DNA of 31,430 nucleotides from Plakobranchus ocellatus. Taxonomy: Eukaryota > Mollusca > Gastropoda > Plakobranchidae. The notes beneath the pieces are model-generated. The model was given only the letters and a program-made list of their open reading frames with translations, did no database searches and was not told where the DNA came from. The translations under genes and the position numbers were made by a program. Shown here one piece after another: positions 13,401 to 25,400 of the stretch (its first letter is position 1; every line of letters starts with the position of its first letter). Location of the stretch: assembly GCA_019648995.1 (NCBI GenBank), contig BLXT01001270.1, positions 313,222 through 344,651 on the forward strand, given 5' to 3'.

Positions 13401-16400
13401 AAAGCCTAACAGGGGGAGGAGGGGTGGTTACAAAATCATTAACACTTTTCTTCTACATCCGGTTTTTATAGAGTTTCCCTTCAGTCCACATGCCCCAAGG
13501 CAGGGTTCAGAAAAACGAGGGTGTGTTACAAAACAAAATATTTCTCTGCTTGTGCTTGACCTTACAATGTGATATTTACAGGACAGTTAGAAAAATGAAC
13601 AAGTTTTTGTATGATATCTTTTGTTTTGTGAATTTGGGTCATATGACCTATGTTATTCAGGGCGAAATAAGAGCTAAATGCTGAAAATCATTGAAAACTA
13701 TTTCTTTTGGATCTTGAGAAGAAATACGGGAAGAATAAAGTCTTGAAAAGTATTGAACAGGCTTTGCCAACAAAGACGAAACATAATACACCCAAATTTA
13801 GGTCTAAAAGAATAAAAGACCTCCAAAGTTTTTTGTTTGTCATTTTTTTTCTGTTGTGCGTGTTTATTTTGTTCAGTGTTGTTTGTGTGTATAATACTTA
13901 GAAAATTACAACTTGACGACAGAATTTGACATACCACGAAGTAAAATAATCCAATCCAAACCATTTTAGTGAGATTCAAACAGATTATCTAGTTCATAGG
14001 CTTCCCACTGATAGTTTGTAGTGGTGTCAGTGTCAGTGTTACAATCAGCCGTTGGGCCACACCTTCTTTCAACGCTGCCTACTCGACTCAGCCTAGATCT
14101 AGGTCTAGACCTAGAAGTTAAACTTTCACTTTTTGACCAATCTGATCCTGATCCGAGTTATTCTCATCAAAATTTAGTCACGAATCATCGCTCCCATCAT
14201 CAAACTCAACACCCTGTACATGTCTGTTGCCCTTGACATATTTTGTCATAATTTTCTCAAAACGCGTCCAATCTTCACGAAAAATTCATGGGGAAGCCTT
14301 AAACCCTTAGGAAGTAGGTCAAAACAAATAGAAGTACGCAGGTGCGCAAGGGACGGTACTCTAACAATTGTTTTGTCGCCTTGAAATGTGCCTTGTGGAT
14401 GGAGCTTATGTAGGTCGAAGGTCGCATTTATGCGACATGTGGAAGAAAAGTGTTAAACTTTTGAACAAAATATTTTGTGATGTTTCCGCCTATATTCAAT
14501 GCCTTTCATTTTGAGTACACTAGTCATTTTTAACGTTTTAGGTAAAAACAGACAAAATAAGCAAGCAAGATAGGGTAAAATTATTAAATAGAAAACATAT
14601 ATTGAACTTATTATACTCAAGCCTTGCTCATGTTTATAGATAACAAACCAAACACTATTCTGTATGTGATCAACCCTGGAGAGAGGCTAGCATAAAGTCG
14701 ATTACTTATCCAATACTTATCAGTGAGTCTAGTGAGAAATGAAGAAAACCACAGATTTTTATAAGCCTGATGGCAAAAGGAGACGCCTCGGGGCATGCTT
14801 CCCACAAAATTTTCTTTTAAAGACTGCAATTAAAGCCATTTGGAGGCTCTTTAGAATTCATTTAACATATATTTCCTTCAACTTTGAGGTAATGAAATAT
14901 CTATGGAGCAGCATTTACACTTCCATGAAAAACTGAAAATAAGGAAATGTGCAGAAATGCAAACAACTAGAAGCATTGACTTATAGAAGTAGCATTCACT
15001 CTTGAAATGACTTATCAACATATTTTGGGTATTATATAAAACACCAAATTGAAATATACTGCTTGAATTTTGCCGCCTCTGACTCGTTTCATTCACACAC
15101 CACTTATACAATGCTCATATTGCTAAAAAGGGAGAGTTAAAACTTACCATCCCAGCCCCCAGTGCTTGGCTTGAGACATGAAATGAGACATAAGATCACA
15201 GGTGCATACCTCCTCCCATCCCAGGTGGGAAGATAGTTACACAGGAATGCCTCCAACACCGGCAAGCCCTAGAATAATTAATTATTATCTCAAAACTAGT
15301 CTGAATGAATCGCAGGTCTCATTTCAAACATTTCAAATCATTGATGTAACTAGAAGCATAATTTGATTTGGTTTGCACTTGATGAAAACTGGATAGATAT
15401 TTTGATCGCTGCCAAGATAATGGGATTTGAATTTTCTCAACGAAAAAAGCAATCAAAAGAAGGGAATTTTTCTCAAAGTGTTAGATGCAATGTTTGACTC
15501 AGGAGGACCTGTCTCAGGACATTTTTTACTGCCTCAAATCACTGCATGAATGTTTTCTTCATGTATGTATTTCTCAAAGAAAAAAAAAGGTTAACTTGAA
15601 TAATTCTTTTCAATGTATAATTTTCTTACGAGGCCAATGCACAGAATTCTCCAACTGTCATTTTTCAAGACTTGTCTCTTGCTCTTCAGCCATGTCAATG
15701 ATTGTTTGCACAAGCCATGAGGTAAGCATGGTTTCAAAAGTGGGGCTCATCACTATCCAAGTAACACTGACAATCTCATTGTTGTTTACCAGACTGAAAA
15801 AGCTTTATAACACAGATTTCTCCTCTCTCTCCCATACCTCTAATCAAACCAGTAAAACTAGTACTCTAAACTTATGCAACTCCAGGGTTTCAAGTGCTTA
15901 GATAAAACCAGATACCAGGCTTTTTTTTTTTTTTAATATATCTTTTGGAATTCCAAATCTTCATGGACATCCTGGCCATATTTCTCCAAATTTGTTTCTT
16001 TTAAGGCATAGCTCATGACTTCTGAGAAATGTCAGATCCAAATAAACTGACGACATCATATTCAACAAATCCTTCTAAAAGAAAAAAAAATCATCTGAAA
16101 GATTTTTTACCTGAACGTTTTGTGCAAAGTGCAGCAACATTTTAAGAAGTTCTTCGTTCTGCTTGGACTCTTCATCCGTTTTCTTGAAGCCTGGACAAGA
16201 GAAGAGTTTTAATTTTGTACCCAGAGTTGAATTGTAACATCAAAATAGCATTTTAATTAAATTTGACACTGATAAGGGTTTATTAGTAAAATTGTAATAG
16301 ATTGGCAAAAGACAAGATTTTTTTTCTGTTTTTTAAACTTCATCCTCAAAAACAAAGCCAACCCGATTTCTCCTATTTCTATACAGACCTGGCCCTGAAG

Positions 16401-19400
16401 TGAATTCATGTGGTGATATTTTTTTTTTTCAGCCTTTTTATGATATGTTTTTCAAACTAGCTCTATGTTATATAGAATTATACACAGGGATGCCAGTGGT
16501 CTCTGACAAAAAAGCAGGAAACTCAAAGTTGCGGTTAAAGTATAATTGACTTTTAAGTACCGGTAATAAAAATAATGCAAAAAGTCGGAAATCCTGTTTA
16601 AATCGAAAAACTGACATCCATGTATACAATATGGCCCAATTATCTTCAGAGATTCTGAAAAATACAGACATGAAAATGTCGACCTCATACTGTTGTATAA
16701 AAAAAGAAGGATTATATACTACAAAATATACAAACAGCAATTGCAATGCAAAGCAAATTTTTTTTAGCAATATTGTACAGAAGAAACAAACAGAGATTGC
16801 AATATCAAGCAAATTGCTTTTTTTTTTCTTTAATACAAGTCAATAGCCAAAGTCTCACCAAAAGCAAACAAGTGTTGAATCCAAAGAGAGAGACGTGCCA
16901 TTGCTACAGGGTCTGGATCACACATCATCAACAGCTGCAGCTGGGAATCCTGCAGCACAGCTGAAACTTGGCTGGGATACTGTAATACACAGAGGAAAAG
17001 GAATAATAAGAGACTGTTAGTTAAAAGCTCAAATGATCGACAGGCAAAATTATATTACTTCAGAAGCACTACAAACAATATTATAATCTTGGAAATTTGA
17101 AAATGCTTGAATAAAAATGTTCTCAATATAGAGGAAAAACAGAATCTATTTATATTCCCATGGCAAAACACCTAGTAAGGGTGGACAAGTCAGAGATCTA
17201 GGGCAGTAGAAATTGTACTAGGCAGCATGCTTTCTCATCTGTAGAGATTAAATTTTAAAAAATGTTTCAAACTTTTGAAAGCATTGAACAGTTAACAGTC
17301 AGCTGATTGACATCTGTTTAGTTCCTTTGTACAGTTAATCAGTATAAACTTGACTGAATTTAGATCTCGTTTGGATTCATAAATCTCTGTACTCCCTTTT
17401 AAAAATACAGTTTGGTTTATCCATGCTATCATGAAATCTTCTGTTGGGGATATGGGTTCATTTTAGAAAGAATCATCTACAAGTATGAGATTCTCGTATA
17501 GGAAATGATCTTTCTATACTACTGTAGCCAAAGGAAGTGCAGTATCAGCAGTGAGTGGTCTGTCCACAACAGATAGGACCCTTCATTTGGCTACCACATA
17601 CCTCCAATGTGCTTTTTGTTTCCGTTCTGTTTTATTCATGAATTTTATTTTTTAATTGAAATTACCAAAACCCAAAACCTCAAAAAACATAAAATGAAAA
17701 ATAACCCTGGTGGCCTAAGCTACAGGTTTAAAAGCTATGGCACACCCTTCACTACTGTGATTAAGAGACAGCCCAGGCAAAGGTGACATGAGTCTCTGTG
17801 GATATTTTTTGCACTAAAGCCTCTTTACAAAAAAAAAATACCTCACACAAAAAGGGATTAAAAGTACCTTTTGACAGAATTACGATAAACATAAACCATG
17901 AAATATTACAAAATGTGGGCTTCATGAAAATGTGTACCTCAAACAAAAAGGTATTAAAAGTACAATCTCCAAACTCAAATACCTTTTGGCATAATTAAGA
18001 TAAACATAAACAATTAAATATTAAAAAAATTTAGGTGTCATGAAAATGTGAATTATAAACTTTTGCATCCTGCTCACAACTTAACATGCCTAAAATGTGA
18101 CTTGGTCTGATGCATCAATGTTTCTTGACATTTATTTCATCTCATGCATTATTCTTTTGGCTAGAATTCAAGGGGCATTTGACTCAAGAGTGACACTAAG
18201 TTTCAGTCTAAACAAACTGCCTGTGATGAACAATTGGACATTTAAACTAATAGAAAAAAAAACTGCTTTGGTTTTCTAATATTTTAAACAAATTGTGATT
18301 TAAAAAAAAAACAAAAAAAACCAGAATTTAATAAAGCTCTAATGTTTGAATTTAAGATCACCAGCTTTACCTATTCATCAGCAGTTTTTCAGTGAATTGG
18401 GGACAAGGCTTGAGAGTGAACTTTCCAGCAATCATATGAAAACTTACAGAGGTCACACAGAATATAAAGAGTTCTTGGTTCTTGGTGTGTATTAACAAGC
18501 TGATTCAGTGGAGAACCATGTAACCTTGCCTTTCTCCCCCGTTTGACTTGAATATATTGTTTTTTATCGTTTTGTTTGATGCATATAGCCTGTCCTTGAC
18601 ACGATGACCTCAGGCTTCCAGGCTGTTGCCAGGCTGGGACATCAAACATGAAATTGTAACTGATACGCGCCTGAAGATTTCAGTATGTATTCTTTAGCCA
18701 CTGCTCCTCTAAGATTTCTTATTGTTTGTGATGGTTATATGAACACTTTCACATACATGCCTAGATTACAATGTCCATCGTTTTAGTGTTACAAAGCCAT
18801 CTTGATGAATTTTAGGGTCTAAATCTTAAGCAGAAGAAGTGATATTTCTTCAACTATAAGTCAGACTTCACCCATCCATTAGCAATAATGGAGAATACAG
18901 ACCTCTATTTTGTCCAAGTTTTCCAGAAAGCTAGTGAAAGTGTCTATTTGGACATAGGGTACTCTGGCTGAAGTTGTGTGTGTATGCTCATCTGGTAAGT
19001 CCTCCTCCTCCTCTACTTCCTGCATCGCTGCATGAACATCAGGAACTATCAGCTTCTGACGTTTAGCCTGGAAAAAACACATCCAAAAAAAGGTAATGTA
19101 AATCAGTTTTAAAAGAAACCTGAAAAAGGGAATGGAAGGCACAGGGGAGGAGAAGGAAGTGATAAGAAGAGATGTTTGGAAAATAAACCTATTCAAAAAG
19201 TTTTTGTGGAAAATGAAACAGCAGTAATTTTTTTGTTTTAACATAGCATTTTAAGTTTAAAGTTGTTTGAAAAAAAAACCCACTTAAATGAAGACTTTAT
19301 ACCAAATTGAAGAATCTTTGTTTTCTTCCAAATTCTTATTTGAAACCAATTAGAAAATTAATACAATTCTCATTGTGAGTAAGTCCAGGTCCAAGTTATA

Positions 19401-22400
19401 AGATTCTGACATAATCTTTGCGTCAATATACACTGCCATCAACTTATCAATGATTTGTCACTAGTGACAGAGCCCAATCAAGGTTTGGAGTTCCAATTTA
19501 TCTTCTGCTTGTCATTAATCTTTTCTTTCCCTAATTTCTATAAGCAATGTTATCAAAGCTCTTTACCATTGGCAAAGTATTTGCTCACTGCTCAAAATCT
19601 GCAAAATGAAATCACTATTCAAGGTTGCAATGATTTTTCCTTTTTTTATTTTCAATAATGATGCTAACAACAGAGGGCAGTTATAGGCTGCAATAAGCTT
19701 ACAAGCCACATGAGTAAAAACGGTCTTTTATGTCATTTTTCTAACTCCACCCAGCTTTATCTCAGCTTCATCATATCTTTGTTTACATGTCCTTTCCATA
19801 AGTCCCTTGGCCCAGCCCTGCCTTTACTTTTAAAAAAAAAATTTTTTTTTTTTTTCAAAGCAAAAGATAAATAAATGCTTGATGAGGAGCAAGGAATCTT
19901 AATTTTTGGATATTGTTTTGTGTAGCAGTGAGGAGGAAAAAAATCTTGCGTTTAGATGACATATTCTCTAAATTAAGTTTTCACTAAAAAAAAAAAAAAG
20001 CTCTTTAAGTTGTGGCTTTCATAAGCAGGACATTACTCTAAAAACTATATTTAACTTCATTTCCTTTGACAATATTTTTCGCAAAATAAAAATAAGATTT
20101 TAACAAAATCTATGAGCTGCACTTACACCTCTACGCCGTTGAACTCTCTCCCTCCTCTTTTCTGCCGTTCTCACATCCTCATCCTTTTCTTCCCAATGCT
20201 CGCCTGCCCTTGCCTGACCTACCACAGCCTCGATTGTTGCCCGCCACGTCGAGTCATGGTTTTTAAAAAATACCTATGTGTGGAATGAAGTGGAAACATA
20301 AGCCTCAAAATTTACAGTTGTGTGCAGGTAGACACCTTAAGGGATGAATATTACAATAATGTAAGCAGAAATCTAGATATGTGTGGTTGCACAGGAAAAT
20401 CTGTCAGATGTCGCCCAGGCTTATTTTGAGCTAGAGCCATTTAAAGTCGATTATCTTGTTCATGGCCAAAATTGAGATTTTGGTTTCAAGAAAATCTTCA
20501 TTTATTCATCTTTATGCTCCACCAAGTTTTGTTAATTTCTGTAGCTTATCAACTATTTAATTATATGTTTTTTGGTAAAGCATTTTGATCAGGTTTGTGG
20601 CAACGAAAGCCAAAAAACACAGGCCATTTTCCAAAACTTAATGCCTAATTCATATTGCCATTGCTAGATATACATTACAGCAAATGTACAAGTATTAAAC
20701 ACCAAACTGAGCAGCAGTTTCTGGGCTGTTGGATTCTAATCAGTGCACATGAATACAAATTAATCTGGTTGAATGTGCAGCCATTTCAATGAGATAAGCT
20801 TACACATCTGCTGACTCCAAACATGCCGCAATCTGATGATCGGTTAAGCAAACAATTTATGGCTCTTTCCAATAAAGCTTTTCAAAGCATCAATATTTTT
20901 ATATACAATTAAGTGTTTACCTTTGAAAGCATTGTTTTTTAAGTTTATTGCGATTAAAAATAATTTTTTCAAAGGTCAGTCCTCCACCTTTCAATCATAT
21001 CTTGACAACCCACATTTGCAGCCTCAATGAATGACTAAAAAATTGCAAAGCTTTTAAACCTAGACCCAGCCGATTCATAGGCCTATGACCATGTCGATTT
21101 TTATATGAAAAACATGACGCAGATGATGAGTAAGGCAAAAGTAATGAAGAAATCACTCCATGTAGGCAAATTGATATAAATCCATACACAATGACTGCCA
21201 GTATCCCTTTTTCTTTCATTTTACCTCTCCTTCTCTCCCCCCTTTTCTCTCTCCAGCCTAGATCTAGATCTTGTTCACCTTTGTTTTTGTTTGTTATTGG
21301 TGTTTGGGAGGTAGATCTAAAAAAAAAACGTAGTTTTGACAGCCTACTAGTGATTACACTTAGAGATCTAATCTAAATCTAGAGATCAAGGAAGTAAATA
21401 TGGTAGACTAATTATATAATTGGACAACGTCATGGTTGAAGTGTAACACTTAGTGATGAGCAATGACATAAGATGAGCCTAAAATGTTAAATTCGTTCAT
21501 CAAATGTTCATTTTCACCCAAAAATATTTGATAAGACACTTATTTGTGAGTAAGAATGAACAATGGTGAAGTGTATGTGTGCCATATGTCTGTAAAACCA
21601 ATTTGACCATCTATTCTATCAGTTGAAAACTACATAAAACTTTAAGGGCCATTTTCTCAAAACTCTTCTCTCAAACGGGTCACTTCAAAGCCCCATAATT
21701 TTTTAACTAAAGAAGATAGAGCCTTCAAATAAAGAGAAAAATGCCCAGGAATGTTTGGAGAATCCAAAACTATATCTCAGTTTTTTTATGCGAAGGGTTT
21801 TCCTGTGCAGCCACACATATCCTGACACTCATATACACAACAGTGAAAGAAGCTTATTTTTCATTCTCTACAAAATCCCTTTCATTTAAAATTTAAACTG
21901 TTATGTTAAATGTCCTTGTACATAAGAGGCATTTTTTTAAAAGAGAGGGAGGATTTTTTTTTTTCTCTATACAATCACTTTCTGGTGCATCCGGTATATT
22001 TGTCTTAAAATAAATATTTATCACATAAATACTAAATTTCTGACAAGTACTTCTTTCTATTGAATGAGACATTCAAAAGAGGCTGAGGAGAAAGGGGAGG
22101 GTAAGAGAGAGAGAGAAACACAAAGAAAGAGAAAAAACAGATATATAGCCAGAAAAAAGAATGAGAAAGAGAGGGACAGCAGAGAGAAATTAAGGGTGTG
22201 ATATATGCTTCCACCTTGTTGCCATAGTTCAGCCTGATTGTGACCAAGTGTGGGCAATACACTTTGTAAATCATCAGCAATCCCATGATGCAAGGCTCAG
22301 GACCCTGTGGTGAAACATAATGTGAGATTAAAATTACAAAATTTGATAAATGAAGATCATTTACTTTAAATTTCAGAAAAACAAAATACAGAGAAAAAAG

Positions 22401-25400
22401 AATTATAGTACAATTAATTCCAGTTAAACTGGCATAAATGGGTCCTCTTTTAGTAGATCTGACATTTTTATAATAATTTTGAACAACAATGTATTTATAG
22501 TAAAGAACAATGTAATTGATAAGTACATGTTATTTTTAATGTCTCAAGGTCATTGACTTTTTAGGAGTCCACTGTATCAAGATTGCAAAAATTGGGAAAA
22601 AACAGGACCTTATATTGTATTAGGAAATATTCATCAGTCCAAAAATTACAAGTTTCTTGATCATAAATGCTGATAAGTTGATATCCTTGAAGGATAAAAA
22701 ACAACATCCGGTGATGCATCGCAATGTTCTTTCAAATAAACTAACAATAAGTTAAAACACGTTTTAGGCATGTCAGATCCACTTGTCCTATGCAAGCTCA
22801 ACTGATAAGATTTGTACTGCATCAGAAACTGCCTCATGCATATGATAATCTTAATTTAAAAGTAGTCTAAAATATTACAAGACAGAATTAAACATCAAGA
22901 GAATTTGTGTTTAATGCAGAATTTTTTTTTTTTTTTTTTGGCTGCAGCATGCAGTCATCATTATCAGATAATAATGATTTTCCCCAAATTTGCCTTACAA
23001 ACTTAGTAAAGGGGAACTAAATTCTCTTAATATTTCATTTAAAATCTATTTTTTATTCCTATCTGAATATTCTAGTCTTCAAATATATTCACAAGATCTA
23101 TTCCATTTTTTTCCTTTGTGATCACAGCTCTAGCATTCCTGTCTGTGGACCAGTTGAGCAATCAGCGTTACTTAAGCAATTTTGGACAGTAATAGATATC
23201 AACCTGCAGGCGAATCAGATCCAGCAGTTTCTGAACCCGGAACAAAACCACATCTTCTCGTCTTGTGAGCAGAAAGAGCAGTTGACATGCGTGAGGCAGC
23301 TGAAATTGTGAGTAACAGCTTTATCAATGTCATATGTAACATTTTTTAGAAAATAATTCTAAGTTTTTTTTTTGTTCCGGCCTTTAAAAGCTCTTGTATC
23401 AATACATTCGACTCCAATACCTTGGCATTGAATTATAGCATCTCTATTTAGTTTTTTAACAAGGCAAAGCCCTTTGGTGCACTTTCTGGCTCTATCATCG
23501 ATGATTCAAAACATTCAAGGTGCAATTTGCCACGCTCTGGATTGGCTTCAGGAAAATGTCATGTAACCACTCCTTATGAGCAGCTTGTCACATTTTACAC
23601 ATTTGAGGAAAAATAATTCAGCTTGTTTTTTCTTTATTTTTTTTTTCACACTGCTTTGTAAAAAAACGTTTAAAAACTTCAATATCTTTGTACAGAATCA
23701 CGATAACTCCATTATTTACCCTTGCAAAGCTAATAAAACACAGTCTCTTACTGTATCATCCATTTCAATTGTGACTTCAGACAGACAATTACAGATAGAG
23801 AAAGAAAGACAAAGAGCAAGAGAGAGAAGTTTTTTTTTTTTTTTCATATATCCAGTCTACAAAAAGTTGACGTCAGGTCTTCAGAGAGAGAAGAGAGAGT
23901 GACAAACTCTGTGTATCTCATAATCAAACACTACGAGGCTTTTTAACCCAATCTATCTTTCAGATTAACCAACATGGTTGCTTTTGTCCACAATCAAAAG
24001 CATGGCCACTCAATATTACGCAATAAAATAGAACCAGCTATTTGTATGGACGGAACAATTTTTTTTCAACTCACCAGGCGAACAGAGTCGATGAATGAAA
24101 ACACTAAACCATAGAGTCGATGAAGCCTGTCATAACCATCCAAGTGATCAAACACCAGCAATACCCAGCGCAACAGGAGGCTCTGTATCAGAGACAGGGG
24201 GAGAGAGTAGAGAAGGGAGGCGGAGAGAGAGACAGAAAGAGAGATACAGAGAGCAAGAGAGAGTGATAGAGAGAAAAGAGAAGAGAAAGCCAGAGAGAGG
24301 CAGAGGTGGAGAGAGGGCAGCGACATAGACAGAGAGGAGGAAAGGAGAGAGAGAGATATAAGTTTCCATTTGTTATGGCATTGCACATAAGTTTATCAGC
24401 TATGTGAATCAAATTTAAATTTGATTCTGGGAGAGAGATAGCCATTACAACCCAAGTACTTTCTTTTTAAGAGAATTCTGCTATACCATGTTTACAACAG
24501 GAAGGAATAAACCAATGAAAACATGAGTGTCATAGCATGAATCCTGTTATAACCAAGGCCATTAGACATGAAAATATCTACTGATAATTAAAAATGTTTT
24601 ATTTCCTTAGCTGTATCAGCTTTTAAGATTTGGTTGAAGGGCTTTAAAAATGAGTTCTGAATATAGACAAATAGATGTTTGAGTGCTTTTGAAACTCACT
24701 ATGTGAATAGACACCTCATGACTCACATGCAAATTTGTCGGATTTGCCAACACATTAGCAGCAATGATATGGAAGACCTTGACCACAGCAGCTTGCGGCA
24801 CTTTGTATGATGGTATGAGACACTTCACCAACTTGCAGCGAATCACCTGGGCTGAAAAATAAATGGAATTTTAAACTGAAAAAAAGAAAATACCAAAATG
24901 CCTGTCCAAGACTCATAGTCAAAACTTGGAAATAAATTTTCTTTTCTAAAGCTAATACATTCTTTAAAACACAGATTAAATTAATGCCTTTCGGCAAAAA
25001 TTAACAATTCAACGATTTTTTTATTTTTAGAATAAATTGATTGCACAAGTAGATGATCAATCTTGCTCACTTAACATTCTGTTGTACATAATTCACAACT
25101 TTTCTTTTGTAGCTGAGCAGTGTCATCTTTTGGTTATTACTTTGTTTAAACTAGTTTCAAAATAAACCAGATCTTTAACATTCAACAGGCAAAAGGTGCT
25201 ACTGATAGTAGAATGAATTGAAGTAATCAAGTTCTATCTCCCTAAATGGAATCAATTGTCATAAATTATTTCTGAGACGTTCATCATATGAGGGTGATGA
25301 CATACAGTTTGTAACAACTTTCTTAATTTCCATTTTGTATATTTCAGAAGTTTCTTCAGCAAAGTTTTTGCTTTGATTTCATTTCACCTATCCCTTAGAC

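Larger units (their letters stand above)
20274..22214 (-). repeat. Intron 6: inverted repeat, TCTAGATC clusters and AG-rich tract
   Basis: The largest intron (1941 bp). A 24-bp inverted repeat lies at 20376-20399 and 21798-21821. TCTAGATC-type clusters occur at 21257-21271 and 21361-21386. An AG-rich plus-strand tract runs from about 22080 to 22190, just downstream (in sense) of exon 6. No transposase or other open frame is visible between the inverted copies. Confidence 0.8.

Noticed and set aside
15208..15209. Alternative donor (GGAG|GTATGC) inside CENP-I exon 11
   Set aside because: Using it would put exon 12 out of frame with an early TGA and would remove a segment that aligns with the vertebrate protein.
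22922..22939. T18 run as the tail of a minus-strand retroposon
   Set aside because: Such runs are frequent in these introns, and no retroposed body or target duplication is seen beside it.
24066..24445. Ser/Leu-rich minus-strand open frames of 73-106 codons
   Set aside because: They are translations of the CT microsatellite in intron 3. Only the last 36 codons (exon 4) of one frame are real coding sequence.
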